A stretch of DNA of 64,000 bases from CAWBRT01 sp963832365 (GCA_963832365.1 CAWHUL010000004.1:310001-374000), one strand, 5' to 3'. Shown: positions 1 to 7,900, numbered from the stretch's first letter. Notes: generated by a model not told the origin, from the letters alone. Numbers and translations: made by a program.

Positions 1-443
1 TCGAGCGAGTGCTCTCCGAGCAGCACAAAGAAGACACATTCCTCGCCGCGCAATTTGCTTATGAAGGCCGTGGTAGCGGCGAACTGATCGAGGGAGAAGC
101 GATCGCGGATGCCGGGTGGAAGCGCGTCGGGAGGGGCGACGGGCGCAGGTACGCCTTTCAGCAGCTCGGCTATGGTTTCGCCCTGGGCGAGGCGGGCAGC
201 GGCCCTAGCGTTGAACAGGCGGTCGTGCCTGCGGGCGCAAATGGCAGCCGTAATCTCGGCCAGCACGCAAGACTGAGCGGGGACAGCGCCGGTCAGCGGA
301 AGGTGGGGCGCGACGACTTGGAATCGCTGAATGGCGGCGTACAGGTGACGCAGAACTCGATTCGGAACCAGCGAGGTCTCATCCTCCGAAGGATGAACCT
401 CGGGGGGGTGAACGACCTTCAGTTGGCGCGGTAGGTTGGTCAT
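1..443 (-). CDS. Unrecognised protein, 3' end cut off by the window edge
   Basis: An open frame runs leftward from an ATG at 441-443 to the window edge without a stop, giving 147 residues of N-terminal sequence (begins MTNLPRQLKVVHPPEV). The opposite-strand frame here has unnatural composition and is a shadow. The visible part is Leu/Ala/Pro rich, with no signal peptide or membrane segment. I recognise no family. It diverges from tlyA, with about 216 bp between the two starts. No strong ribosome-binding site precedes the ATG, so the true start may differ. Confidence 0.5.
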   Translation of the reverse strand, partial: MTNLPRQLKVVHPPEVHPSEDETSLVPNRVLRHLYAAIQRFQVVAPHLPLTGAVPAQSCVLAEITAAICARRHDRLFNARAAARLAQGETIAELLKGVPAPVAPPDALPPGIRDRFSLDQFAATTAFISKLRGEECVFFVLLGEHSL

Positions 444-659
444 GTTTCGATCGGCAACCGCAATTCTACATTGCCGCTCGACGGGCGGCAGGGGATACAA
501 TTCTGTTTCCACAGAATAGGCCGGGTTTTCCACCGGAGTTGTGGAAATTTGTTGAAAAACTCCAGGAACATTCCCCCAAACGGGCGCAGATTACTTGTTT
601 CTCCATTTTGCACCGGATGAAGTGCTACTTCGGGAGTGATTTCGTTTGAGGAATTTCGT

Positions 660-1412
660 TTGAATAAAATCAGGATCGATAAATTGCTGGTCGAGCGCGG
701 GCTAACCTCGTCGCGCGAGCGGGCGCAGGCGCTGATCCTGGCAGGGCGCGTCCTGGTGGACGAGCAGAAGATCGAGAAATCGGGTGCGGCGGTCGATGCA
801 GGCGCTGTCATCCGCTTGCTTGGCGGAGACATTCGATACGTAAGCCGGGGCGGGCTGAAACTTGAACATGCGCTAGCCCATTGGCAGATCGATGTGCGCG
901 GCGCGAAGTGCATGGACGTGGGCACTTCCACCGGGGGTTTCACGGACTGCTTGTTGCAGCACGGTGCGGCGCTGGTGGTGGCGGTCGACACCGGTTACGG
1001 CCAGATCGATATGCGCCTCCGCAGCGATCCGCGCGTGCGCCTGTTGGAGAAGACCAATGCCCGCTACCTGGAAGCGGCGCAGGTGCCGGAAGGCATCGAC
1101 TTGATTGCCATGGATGTTTCGTTCATCTCTGCCACGCTCGTGCTCCCCGCCGTGTTGCGCGCCGCGTTCGCCGGAAAAGCCGCCCAGCGGCAGGAAGCAG
1201 TAATTTTGGTGAAGCCGCAGTTTGAAGCCGGACGCGAGCAGGTCGGCAAGGGTGGAATCGTGCGGGATCCGGAAGCGCAGCAGTTTGCAGTCGAAAAAGT
1301 TCGTCGCGCAGTGGCGGAGCTCGGCGCTACAGGGATCGAGGTAACGGAGTCTCCGATTTTTGGTGCGGAAGGCAATCGCGAGTTCCTGTTACACTGCATG
1401 TTTCACTTGTGA
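660..1412 (+). CDS. tlyA: TlyA family rRNA (cytidine-2'-O)-methyltransferase / hemolysin A homologue
   Basis: The protein is 250 aa from a TTG start at 660, chosen because GAGG at 648-651 sits 8 nt upstream; an in-frame GTG at 636 lacks such a site. Residues 3-60 form an S4 RNA-binding domain. The rest is an FtsJ-like Rossmann methyltransferase with the SAM motif DVGTSTGGFTD (about 86-96), an AMDVSFIS segment and VKPQFEAGR, all typical of TlyA. In known members it uses SAM to 2'-O-methylate cytidines in 16S and/or 23S rRNA; which rRNA is modified here cannot be read from sequence. nadK follows 112 bp downstream on the same strand, a common acidobacterial order. Confidence 0.92.
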   Translation: MNKIRIDKLLVERGLTSSRERAQALILAGRVLVDEQKIEKSGAAVDAGAVIRLLGGDIRYVSRGGLKLEHALAHWQIDVRGAKCMDVGTSTGGFTDCLLQHGAALVVAVDTGYGQIDMRLRSDPRVRLLEKTNARYLEAAQVPEGIDLIAMDVSFISATLVLPAVLRAAFAGKAAQRQEAVILVKPQFEAGREQVGKGGIVRDPEAQQFAVEKVRRAVAELGATGIEVTESPIFGAEGNREFLLHCMFHL

Positions 1413-1524
1413 GATGCTGAAAGCAACCCAGGTACCGCGAATTGGCGGAGCAGTACGAAGCACTCAATATCCCTGGAAAGCTCGTTAGCACGGCGTCGAA
1501 GGAGCCGGGTAACCCCAGATTCGC

Positions 1525-2376
1525 ATGAAAAGCGCAGCCATCATTTCCAAACCGGCAAAGAGCGAGCTCTACACGATTGTCCCCGAGGTCATCGATTGGC
1601 TCACGAAACGAGACTATCGGGTTGTGATGGATCAGCAGACCGCTGCTTACGGGGGGGCGCAGAACGTCTTCCCCCGATACGAGCTGGGTTGGGAGAATCC
1701 ATCGTTTGCGATCGTGCTGGGTGGGGATGGGACATTGCTGTCGGCGGCGCGCTCGGTGTCGAGGCAAGGCATTCCGATACTGGCGATCAACCTTGGTTCG
1801 ATGGGGTTTTTGACAGAGGTTCCACTACCCTTGCTTTTTGAGACCTTGGCGGTGGTGGACGCGGGGACTTGTCCGATAGAAGAGCGCTCGGTACTGGAAG
1901 CCGTGCTGCGCCGGGGCGGAGACATTATGGAGCGCTACTACGCGCTCAATGACGTAGTAGTCGGCAAGACCGCCCTGGCACGTTTGATTCGTTTTGATGT
2001 GCAAGTGGAAGACTCTCTGGTATACACCTGTCGCGCCGACGGGCTGATCGTGGCCACGCCGACGGGTTCAACCGCGTATTCGCTGGCCGCGGGTGGTCCG
2101 GTTGTGGAGCCTTCGACCGAAGCATTTGTCATTACGCCGGTGTCTCCGCACTCGCTTACACACCGGCCGCTGGTGCTGAGCGACAAGGTAACAATCCAAA
2201 TCCAGCTCAGCACGGACGAGGAAGGCTTTCTGAGCATCGACGGCCAGGTGGGATTTCCGATCACGCAGGCCGAGGTGGTTGAATGCCGGCGCGCGGCACA
2301 CAACGTCAAGCTCTTCCGCAAGTCAGGGTCGTTTTTCGAGGTGCTGCGCGACAGGCTCAAATGGGGCCAGCGCTGA
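1525..2376 (+). CDS. nadK: NAD kinase (ATP-NAD kinase)
   Basis: This 283-aa protein phosphorylates NAD+ to NADP+ in the cytosol. Family signatures are all present: GGDGTLL at about 66-72 (phosphate-donor loop with the catalytic Asp), NLGSMGFLTE at 89-98, LND at 141-143 where many family members have NE, and DGLIVATPTGSTAYS from about 172. The length is normal. The ATG at 1525 is the first plausible start. It lies downstream of tlyA on the same strand and may be co-transcribed with it. Nothing in the sequence suggests damage or transfer. Confidence 0.95.
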   Translation: MKSAAIISKPAKSELYTIVPEVIDWLTKRDYRVVMDQQTAAYGGAQNVFPRYELGWENPSFAIVLGGDGTLLSAARSVSRQGIPILAINLGSMGFLTEVPLPLLFETLAVVDAGTCPIEERSVLEAVLRRGGDIMERYYALNDVVVGKTALARLIRFDVQVEDSLVYTCRADGLIVATPTGSTAYSLAAGGPVVEPSTEAFVITPVSPHSLTHRPLVLSDKVTIQIQLSTDEEGFLSIDGQVGFPITQAEVVECRRAAHNVKLFRKSGSFFEVLRDRLKWGQR

Positions 2377-2491
2377 AGCACTTTGGAAATGTGACCGCAG
2401 AGAGCGAAGAATCCCCAGAGTAGCGCGGAACCGAATCGCGGCCGGAGGATTATCCAAAGTTTCGGGCAGCAAGATGCGGGACAGTTTCCCG

Positions 2492-2532
2492 GGATCCTTC
2501 GCTCCGCTCAGGATGACACTCGTGAAGTTTAA
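2492..2532. repeat. Dispersed repeat, end fragment (family C: GGATCCTTCGCTCCGCTCAGGATGACA-type)
   Basis: The core ATCCTTCGCTCCGCTCAGG followed by ATGACACTCG matches the right-hand end of the elements at 4281-4434, 6043-6085, 14034-14176 and (inverted) 26276-26310. The flank GGATGACACTCG.(G/A)AAGTTTA is also shared with 6062-6080. It lies in the 183-bp gap after nadK, which holds nothing else I can identify. Confidence 0.6.
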
Positions 2533-2559
2533 TTGACGCCAAGTATCTGGGGCGATGCC

Positions 2560-2787
2560 CTACGGCTGTGGCGGCTTCGGGTGCGCTCCTCGATCGCCTT
2601 CGTCTCCCCGCGACTTGTTCACCTCTTTGAGAACGTCCAGGAGCCAGAAGCGCGCCTCAATCTCGCACTTCTTAGAGCAGAAGACGGACTGATCGAGGGC
2701 GCGGCTGCAGCCGATGACATATTCGGCGCGGCACCAGGCGCAGGCTCCGATGGTGATGCCAGGGTTGGAATAGCGATCATTTTGCAT
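2560..2787 (-). CDS. Small CxxC zinc-finger-like hypothetical protein
   Basis: This 75-aa protein carries CAWCRAEY near residue 16 and FCSKKCE near residue 36, a CxxC...CxxxC arrangement expected to bind one zinc ion, followed by an amphipathic segment (ARFWLLDVLKEV) and a charged tail. The cysteine spacing and natural composition are why I prefer this strand to the overlapping plus-strand frame at 2533-2859. No specific family is recognised, so the function is unknown. It converges with nadK. The start is uncertain because no clear Shine-Dalgarno sequence precedes the ATG. Confidence 0.6.
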   Translation of the reverse strand: MQNDRYSNPGITIGACAWCRAEYVIGCSRALDQSVFCSKKCEIEARFWLLDVLKEVNKSRGDEGDRGAHPKPPQP

Positions 2788-2899
2788 GGTGGCTCGAATG
2801 ACATTGTGGGCAGCGCGGCGGCTGCAAGAAATCGGTGGAACCGCGCAGAAAGTTCCTGAGATTACCTTAGTCGTTTGTTTTGCGAAGGGAAGCAGCGGG

Positions 2900-2951
2900 A
2901 CCCCCAGCCCCCATCAGCTTCGCCTGCGGCTTCGCAAATGTGGGCGCCAAC
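2900..2951. repeat. Dispersed palindromic repeat (family A: ...CGGCTNCGNAAATGTGGGC)
   Basis: AGCTTCGCCTGCGGCTTCG at 2916 followed by CAAATGTGGGC (to 2945) matches the element at 8741-8785 and the interrupted copy around 52024-52050. It lies in the gap between the small zinc-finger gene and the rhodanese gene. Confidence 0.55.
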
Positions 2952-3047
2952 CGGATATCTGAAATCCGCGTATTCCGCTTCATCACGGCATCGCGACTGC
3001 ACCTTTCCGCTAAACTGGTCTAGAATCTCAAACGGGAGAAGGCACAG

Positions 3048-3413
3048 ATGCTGGTAGCCGAGTTCAAGCAGTTGTTCGAAGAGCTTCGCAGAGAGGGAGT
3101 CGAAGAGATCAGTTTCCTGGATTTGAAAGAGATGCAGGAGGAAGGAGAGGATTTTCTCCTGATCGATGTGCGAGAGCCAACTGAACTGGCCGCGGGAATG
3201 ATTCCCGGGGCAGTGAGCCTCACCCGAGGAATGTTGGAAGTGGAGATCGATAAGTTCACGACAGACAAAGACAAACAGATTGTGCTTTATTGCAACGGGG
3301 GCGTCCGCTCCCTGCTTTCGGCGTACATGCTGGGCAGGATGGGTTTCCGCAACGTCTTCTCGCTCATCGGCGGATATGAGCAGTGGAGCAAATCTCAACC
3401 CAAAACGCAGTAG
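3048..3413 (+). CDS. Rhodanese-like domain protein
   Basis: This 121-aa single-domain rhodanese (thiosulfate sulfurtransferase fold) has the family landmarks LIDVREPTE (about 38-46) and the active-site loop YCNGGVRS, where Cys82 would carry the persulfide. It also has the C-terminal NVFSLIGGYEQW signature. A GGGAGAAGG ribosome site precedes the ATG. There is no signal peptide, so it is cytosolic. It precedes the UPF0173 hydrolase on the same strand with an 80-bp gap. The sulfur acceptor cannot be deduced. Confidence 0.88.
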   Translation: MLVAEFKQLFEELRREGVEEISFLDLKEMQEEGEDFLLIDVREPTELAAGMIPGAVSLTRGMLEVEIDKFTTDKDKQIVLYCNGGVRSLLSAYMLGRMGFRNVFSLIGGYEQWSKSQPKTQ

Positions 3414-3493
3414 CCCATGGGAAGCGGTGTTGCTCGTAGCTATAGGCGGTTAGATTAATCCCGACAGTCAACTTCGCGAAAGGGAAATTAGCG

Positions 3494-4231
3494 ATGGCGA
3501 AATCGGTACATGCAACCTGGCTTGGTCATTCGACTTTTACGATTGAAACACCGGAAGGGAAGACCCTGTTGATCGATCCGTGGGTAAAGAGCAATCCTGC
3601 CTGTCCGGAGGAGCTGAAGGAGCTGGGCAAGATTGACGTCGTGCTTTGTACCCACGGCCATTTCGATCACATTGGCGATGCCGTAGGGATTTGCAAGCAG
3701 CAGAACCCGGTGGTGGTTGGCATCTTTGAGCTCTGCGCCTGGTTGAACAAGAAAGGCGCAAAGCAGATAAGCCCGATGAACAAAGGCGGCTCGCAGACGG
3801 TGGAAGACGTACGCATCACCATGATCCACGCCGATCACTCCTGCGGCATCAAGGAGGACGACGGCTCCATCATCTACGGCGGCGAGCCTTGCGGCTTCGT
3901 GCTGGAGTTCTCCAATGGGCAGAAGATCTACCACAGCGGCGATACGGCCCTGTTTGGTGATATGGCACTGGTGCGGGAGCTGTATGCGCCGGAAATCGTG
4001 ATGCTGCCCATCGGCGATCACTTCACCATGGGACCACGCGAGGCGGAGTATGCCTGCCGTCTGCTGAAGCCGAAGGTCCTGGTGCCGATGCACTTCGGTA
4101 CGTTTCCGGTGTTGACCGGCAAGCCCGGTGACCTGAAGAAAGCGGCCGCCGAATTGGGTTTCGAACTGATGGAATTCAAGCCGGGAGACCGCAGGGAACT
4201 GCCCGCCGGACGATTGGTGGGATCGCGATAG
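3494..4231 (+). CDS. UPF0173 metal-dependent hydrolase (metallo-beta-lactamase fold)
   Basis: The protein is 245 aa. The N-terminal WLGHSTF(T)IET segment and the metal-binding THGHFDH motif (53-59) are typical of the UPF0173/UlaG-like branch of the metallo-beta-lactamase superfamily. Further metal ligands are expected in HADHS, HSGDTALF and VPMHFGTFP. It is predicted to be a soluble two-metal hydrolase. The physiological substrate is unknown for most family members. The AAAGGGAAAT just before the ATG supports this start. Confidence 0.88.
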   Translation: MAKSVHATWLGHSTFTIETPEGKTLLIDPWVKSNPACPEELKELGKIDVVLCTHGHFDHIGDAVGICKQQNPVVVGIFELCAWLNKKGAKQISPMNKGGSQTVEDVRITMIHADHSCGIKEDDGSIIYGGEPCGFVLEFSNGQKIYHSGDTALFGDMALVRELYAPEIVMLPIGDHFTMGPREAEYACRLLKPKVLVPMHFGTFPVLTGKPGDLKKAAAELGFELMEFKPGDRRELPAGRLVGSR

Positions 4232-4280
4232 GATTCACGAAATCAGGCCTGTCCAGGAAGCTAGTGCAGCAAATATTTAA

Positions 4281-4434
4281 GGTGTCATTCTGAACGACCG
4301 CAGGGAGTGAAGAATCCCGGCGCGACGTAGAGCTAAGGCGCAGCTGACAGATTTCATCAAAATTCCCATGGCCGTGCGAGCGGGACAAGCATCCGAGGGA
4401 TGCTTCGCTATGCTCAGCATGACACTACGAGGTG
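4281..4434. repeat. ~150-bp dispersed intergenic element (family C) with inverted ends
   Basis: The unit begins GTGTCATTCTGAAC (4282) and ends GCTCAGCATGACAC (4434), so its ends are inverted repeats GTGTCAT/ATGACAC. Inside are GAATCCCGGCGCG and an ATCC...GGAT hairpin. The element at 14034-14176 has the same order of blocks. The gap 4232-4534 contains only this element. Confidence 0.65.
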
Positions 4435-4534
4435 TTCTTGGTTGTGCGAGGCATTTACAGGACATCTAATCGGAGTGCAAAAGCAGTTCTCACAACCGCA
4501 CGGCCAAGTCGCATTGTGGACACGTGGGCGCCGG

Positions 4535-4819
4535 CTACTTGATCAGCAGGCACAGCACGCCGACCAGGAATGTCCCAAAGGCCGTCCAGCAGAGGTGACG
4601 CGGCAGGATTCCAGTGGCCTGTCGCTGCAAGGCTTGCGGGGCGCGCGTCGCATTGTGCACCACGAGAGATTCATTGCGGACCACGAGGAAAAGACCAGCA
4701 TGATTGGACGGCTTGGGCCTGGAGGTACCGGACATTCCTGTCACATCGCTTTGCATGTTTGCAATATCGGCCAAATTCGCTACTCCAGCAGTGACCTGCA
4801 TCACAGCAATACGCGACAT
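4535..4819 (-). CDS. Hypothetical small protein with C-terminal membrane segment
   Basis: The open frame encodes up to 94 aa. The C-terminal half (NHAGLFLVVRNESLVV... then LCWTAFGTFLVGVLCLLIK) is coherent and ends in a clear hydrophobic helix, which suggests a real tail-anchored peptide. Reading past the TAG stop, the same frame continues PAPTCPQCDLAVRL, part of a zinc-ribbon-like motif, before a second stop. No family or neighbour gives a function. The start is uncertain; a later ATG would give about 73-88 aa. Confidence 0.35.
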   Translation of the reverse strand: MSRIAVMQVTAGVANLADIANMQSDVTGMSGTSRPKPSNHAGLFLVVRNESLVVHNATRAPQALQRQATGILPRHLCWTAFGTFLVGVLCLLIK

Positions 4820-5218
4820 TCAACGAGTTGTTATTGATTTGCCGATACGTATTAGCTGCCCTCTTCCAAACATTCACGGAAGGAATCAACGAGCGGGGAA
4901 GATGACGGCGAGAATCCATAGCACAGCCACCAGAGCCATTTTCCACCTGATTTTCACAATTTGCCTCATGCGCGCTGAAATTTTTGCGCCCCGGCTTGAA
5001 CTGCTTTTTTGGAAAGGGATTTTTCCCGGGGACTGCAATTTTGGCCAGTGTTGATGCGGCTTCGAGCGAGTCGTGCGAAGAGAGTCCGCTGCTTGTGCAG
5101 GCGGCGGGCGGGACGAGATGCGGCGGCATCGGCGCTCGACTGCACCGAATTCGGGCAGGGGCCTGTGGACGAGCTGCACTCGATTGAAAACAGAGTAGAT
5201 AAAGTTCTTCGTTAAAAG
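4820..5218. other. Intergenic stretch without a supportable gene
   Basis: No frame here has convincing composition. The only thing of note is a minus-strand 27-codon frame, 4886-4969, whose product MRQIVKIRWKMALVAVLWIL... would be a single membrane helix. It has no Shine-Dalgarno sequence, so I do not call it a gene. The stretch leads into the promoter-like sequence at 5219. Confidence 0.5.
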
Positions 5219-5246
5219 TTGACTTTGTTTTTTCCCCGTGTAGATT
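5219..5246 (+). promoter_or_regulatory. Sigma-70-like promoter for the candidate structured RNA
   Basis: TTGACT at 5219-5224 and TAGATT at 5241-5246 are separated by 16 bp, with a T-rich spacer. Transcription would begin near 5253. A perfect TTGACA at 5259-5264 lies just downstream but has no matching -10 box. Confidence 0.5.
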
Positions 5247-5252
5247 CAGTTT

Positions 5253-5998
5253 CGTTCTTTGACAGATTCCGAACGGTTTTCCTGGTTGGTGGTGAGTCCG
5301 GGGCTCAAGCTCAGCTCACCGCAGTCCGTACCGCGAAGAAAGCCGGAATCGCTGGGCAGCGGTCATGGTTTCGGCAGGCGCACGCCGCGTCTGCAGGGAT
5401 TGGGTCGTGAGCCCGAATAGCGGCAGCCACGACGGTGGATGTCGCGCATGGGGATCCAGGCGGAGGCGGTCAGCCCGCAGGCAGACGCAGCAATGCGTTG
5501 GCCGAGGGGGGCCGGGCTTCAGCCGGAATCGGTCGGCGGGCTGATTTCTACTCCCCAGCCTCGCGGGTCGGCAAAACCTGCGGGGACCGCAACTGAAGCG
5601 GGCGTTCACGCGCCAGGCTGGAGAAGCGGTGAGGCCAATCGGCGAATTGGCTGCGATTCCAAGGCGAGAGCGCGGTAAGAGAAGGCGGAGGGGCAGCGAG
5701 GGTCTGATAGCGAGCTGCTGGCCGAAGAGAACAGGAATCGTTAAAGGCAAGAACGAGTCCCGAGGTGAGCTGGACGGCGATGGCAAACACGGTTTTCGCC
5801 CCGCAGGCGAAGACAGGAGTTGCTGGAAGCGTCCAACAGGTCGGTTTATCCGGTTGACGGTAAGCCCGGAACCCGAGCAGGAATCGCCCGCACGCGGTCA
5901 CGCAAGTGAAGACGTCGGGAGCAGGTTCGGCAAGGGTCTACAGCGAGCCGTTGGTCGAGACGAACAGGCTGGCTCCAACCTCGGGATTTGGAGTTTTT
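5253..5998 (+). ncRNA. Candidate large structured non-coding RNA (~745 nt), unassigned
   Basis: No reading frame of natural composition exists on either strand, yet the region is bracketed by a promoter-like sequence and an intrinsic terminator and is rich in hairpins. Visible stems include GGTGAG/CTCACC (5291-5296/5315-5320), GTCGTG/CACGAC (5404-5409/5428-5433), a 9-bp long-range TCAGCCCGC/GCGGGCTGA (5470-5478/5536-5544), ACGCA-GCAA-TGCGT with a GNRA tetraloop (5485-5498), GCCAAT/ATTGGC (5634-5639/5646-5651), CGATTCC/GGAATCG (5654-5660/5734-5740), a 9-bp stem 5792-5800/5806-5814, and GGTTTA/TAAGCC (5843-5848/5861-5866). GGAATCG recurs at 5345, 5525, 5734 and 5880. It lacks the conserved blocks of RNase P RNA, tmRNA and SRP RNA. 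Some of these stems are expected by chance in GC-rich DNA, so covariation evidence is needed. Confidence 0.42.
5973..5998 (+). terminator. Rho-independent terminator of the candidate RNA
   Basis: A perfect 6-bp stem CTCCAA (5973-5978) / TTGGAG (5988-5993) with a 9-nt loop is followed directly by TTTTT (5994-5998). Confidence 0.6.
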
Positions 5999-6042
5999 GG
6001 GCGGTTCCGCTTCCGTCTTGAGCGCGAGATCAAGCAAAAGCA

Positions 6043-6085
6043 GATTCTTTCGCTTCGCTCAGGATGACACTCGCAAAGTTTACAT
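6043..6085. repeat. Dispersed repeat, end fragment (family C)
   Basis: TTCGCTTCGCTCAGGATGAC followed by ACTCGCAAAGTTTA and ATTGAC matches the copy at 2498-2535 almost base for base, including the flanking AGTTTA..ATTGAC. It separates the candidate RNA from bshB1. Confidence 0.6.
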
Positions 6086-6086
6086 C

Positions 6087-6852
6087 CTAAATTGACTTCA
6101 CCGGGATCGCCAGCAAGTCATCGACGAGCCCTATTTCCTTTTGCACAAAAGGTTCGGCGTATTTCACGCCGGCCAGCAATCCATAGAACAATGCCATGGC
6201 TTCGAGGCGCTGGCGGATTTCGGCCTGCATCGGGAACAGGTCGGCTCCCTCGCTCTGGTCTGTGTACTGCGACTGGTAGGCCATGAGCGCCTCAAAGCGA
6301 GTTTCGAACTGATCGGTGATGTCGACCACGAAGGTGGGCCGAACGTCGAAATAAAGAGAAGCGTAGACAATCTTGAATGGCCGGTGCGGAGCAAGCGCAG
6401 CGAGGGCCGCAAGATCCTGAAGCGCGGCGGGCGCCGACTGCTGTGTCTTGCCGAGTTTGCCGAGCCCCGCCAGGAAGCAGGCCTCATAACCGAGCGTGGA
6501 GCAGGTGTAGTGGTCGGGGTGCCGTCCCTGCCAGTAGGGAAGGATCACTAGGCGAGGCCGTTGCTGGCGCAGAACGCGCGCAATCTTCAGGCGGTTTTCC
6601 CAGGTATTCTCCACGCGGCCATCGGGGATGTCGAGCGCCTGCCGCCATGAGACGCGCAGCAGAGTAGGCGGCATGGTTGGCTTCGCGAGCACGGTCTTCG
6701 GCGCTGCCGCGCGTGCCCATCTCTCCCTGGGTGAGATCGAGGATGCCGGTGCGATATCCGCGCTGGGCCATTTTGAGCAGGGTGCCACCGCAGGTCTGCT
6801 CGACGTCGTCGCGGTGGGCGGCAATGGCAAGAATGTCGACAGTGTCAGTCAT
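6087..6852 (-). CDS. bshB1: Bacillithiol biosynthesis deacetylase BshB1 (PIG-L/LmbE family), interrupted by a +1 frameshift
   Basis: The family removes the acetyl group from GlcNAc-malate in bacillithiol synthesis, a cytosolic zinc-dependent step. The N-terminal half, from ATG 6852, reads MTDTVDILAIAAHRDDVE... with the metal-site motif AHRDDVE (AHPDDVE in many homologues) and GGTLLKMAQRG. The C-terminal half (WRQALDIPDGRVENTWENR, LPYWQGRHPDHY) is in the next frame. They join around 6668-6682, where one extra base (GCC-T-ACT) shifts the frame. The span of 766 nt is one more than a multiple of three. Without the extra base the product would be 254 aa, the usual size. This is a pseudogene or a sequencing error. 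The polyprenyl synthase lies 37 bp upstream on the same strand. Confidence 0.8.
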
Positions 6853-6889
6853 AGGCCAACGTGCTCCTCGGAACAGCACTATCCGTCGC

Positions 6890-7816
6890 CTACTTCTTGC
6901 GCTCGACCAGGTAGCGCGCGATGGCTTCGAGCGTATCGGCGCGAGCGCCAAAGCTGTCCAGCGCGGCGCAGGCTTGGGCGATGAGCTGATCCGCCATGCG
7001 CGCTGATTTTTCCAATCCGTAAAGAGATGGATACGTCACTTTTTCGACGGCGACATCCTTGCCGGCGGTCTTGCCCAACTGCTCAGAGGTCTGCGTCACG
7101 TCGAGAATGTCATCGGCGACTTGGAAAGCCAGGCCAGCGGCGCGTCCGAATTCGCGCACCCGCTGCAGTTCGGTAGCGGTGGCATTTGCGTAAATGCATC
7201 CGGAGATGAGACAGGCCGTAATCAGCGCCCCGGTCTTGGAGCGGTGAATGTATTCCAGGGTCTTGGCGTCGGGCTTGGTGTGCTCGGCTTCGAGGTCCAG
7301 CACCTGGCCGCCGATCATGCCGTCGATGGTGCCCGTGGCATGGGCAATTTCTTCGATGATGCGCACGCGCGCCTCGGCCGCACACTGCAAGCGCGCAAGC
7401 ACCTCGTAAGCGTAGGTTTGCAGCGCGTCGCCGGCGAGAATGGCCGTGGCCTCGCCATAGGCGACGTGGCAGGTGGGAAGTCCGCGGCGGAGATCGTCGT
7501 TATCGAGCGCCGGCAGGTCGTCGTGGATGAGCGAATAGGTGTGCAGCATTTCGACGGCAGCGCCCAATTCGGCTACGCCCGGCGGCAGCGCGCTGGAGGG
7601 GTCCCCGGCGGACGACGTCTTTGCGTCTGCTGGGGCAATGTAGACCATGCGCGCCGCTTCCATGCACAGGATGGGACGAAGGCGCTTGCCCCCGGCAAAG
7701 ACGCTGTGGCGCATGGCGCGGTGGATCGAAGGCGGATACTGCGTGCCCGGCGGTAGAAGGCGTTCGAGCGCCTCATCGGCGGCCTGACGGCCCTGAAGAA
7801 GAATGTCTTTGAGCAT
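6890..7816 (-). CDS. ispA: Polyprenyl (farnesyl/geranylgeranyl) diphosphate synthase
   Basis: The 308-aa soluble prenyltransferase condenses IPP with allylic diphosphates. The first Asp-rich motif is DDLPALDND (99-107), bacterial FPPS/GGPPS type. The second is ADDILDVT near residue 235, followed by a GKD.A..K.TYPSLYG block. GGKRLRP at 42-48 is the substrate-binding signature. I place the start at the ATG 7816 (MLKDILL); an upstream in-frame TTG at 7861 would add 15 unlikely residues. Chain length cannot be fixed from sequence. It lies just upstream of bshB1 in the same direction. Confidence 0.88.
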   Translation of the reverse strand: MLKDILLQGRQAADEALERLLPPGTQYPPSIHRAMRHSVFAGGKRLRPILCMEAARMVYIAPADAKTSSAGDPSSALPPGVAELGAAVEMLHTYSLIHDDLPALDNDDLRRGLPTCHVAYGEATAILAGDALQTYAYEVLARLQCAAEARVRIIEEIAHATGTIDGMIGGQVLDLEAEHTKPDAKTLEYIHRSKTGALITACLISGCIYANATATELQRVREFGRAAGLAFQVADDILDVTQTSEQLGKTAGKDVAVEKVTYPSLYGLEKSARMADQLIAQACAALDSFGARADTLEAIARYLVERKK

Positions 7817-7861
7817 AGGCTGAGAGCCGCAGTATACAGGATGATGTCCTAACTTGAGCAA

Positions 7862-7900
7862 CTACCCCACGTTAGCCAAAATCGGGCGAACGTGGGGCAC
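7862..7900. repeat. Short palindromic repeat (family B: CCCCACGTT...AACGTGGGG)
   Basis: CCCCACGTT (7865-7873) pairs perfectly with AACGTGGGG (7889-7897), with flanking AGCC and GGGC. The same outer sequences, in inverted order and with a longer loop, occur at 26321-26395. Confidence 0.6.

Noticed and set aside
9..434. Plus-strand frame of 141 aa
   Set aside because: It is opposite to a longer frame that continues off the window; composition is Gly/Arg-biased shadow.
5259..5281. Perfect -35 box TTGACA at 5259 as the promoter of the RNA
   Set aside because: The sequence 17 bp downstream is CTGGTT, not a -10 box; the pair at 5219/5241 is better.
5253..5998. RNase P RNA, tmRNA or a group II intron as identity of the structured region
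   Set aside because: GGTGAGTCCGGGGCTC at 5291 faintly resembles the RNase P GGAAAGTCCGGGCTC block, but the downstream conserved blocks are absent. There is no tRNA-like end or tag peptide for tmRNA and no domain V hairpin for a group II intron.
5316..6037. Overlapping frames of 60-156 aa on both strands
   Set aside because: Arg/Pro/Ala/Ser-biased composition, no motif and no ribosome sites; they overlap the structured region.
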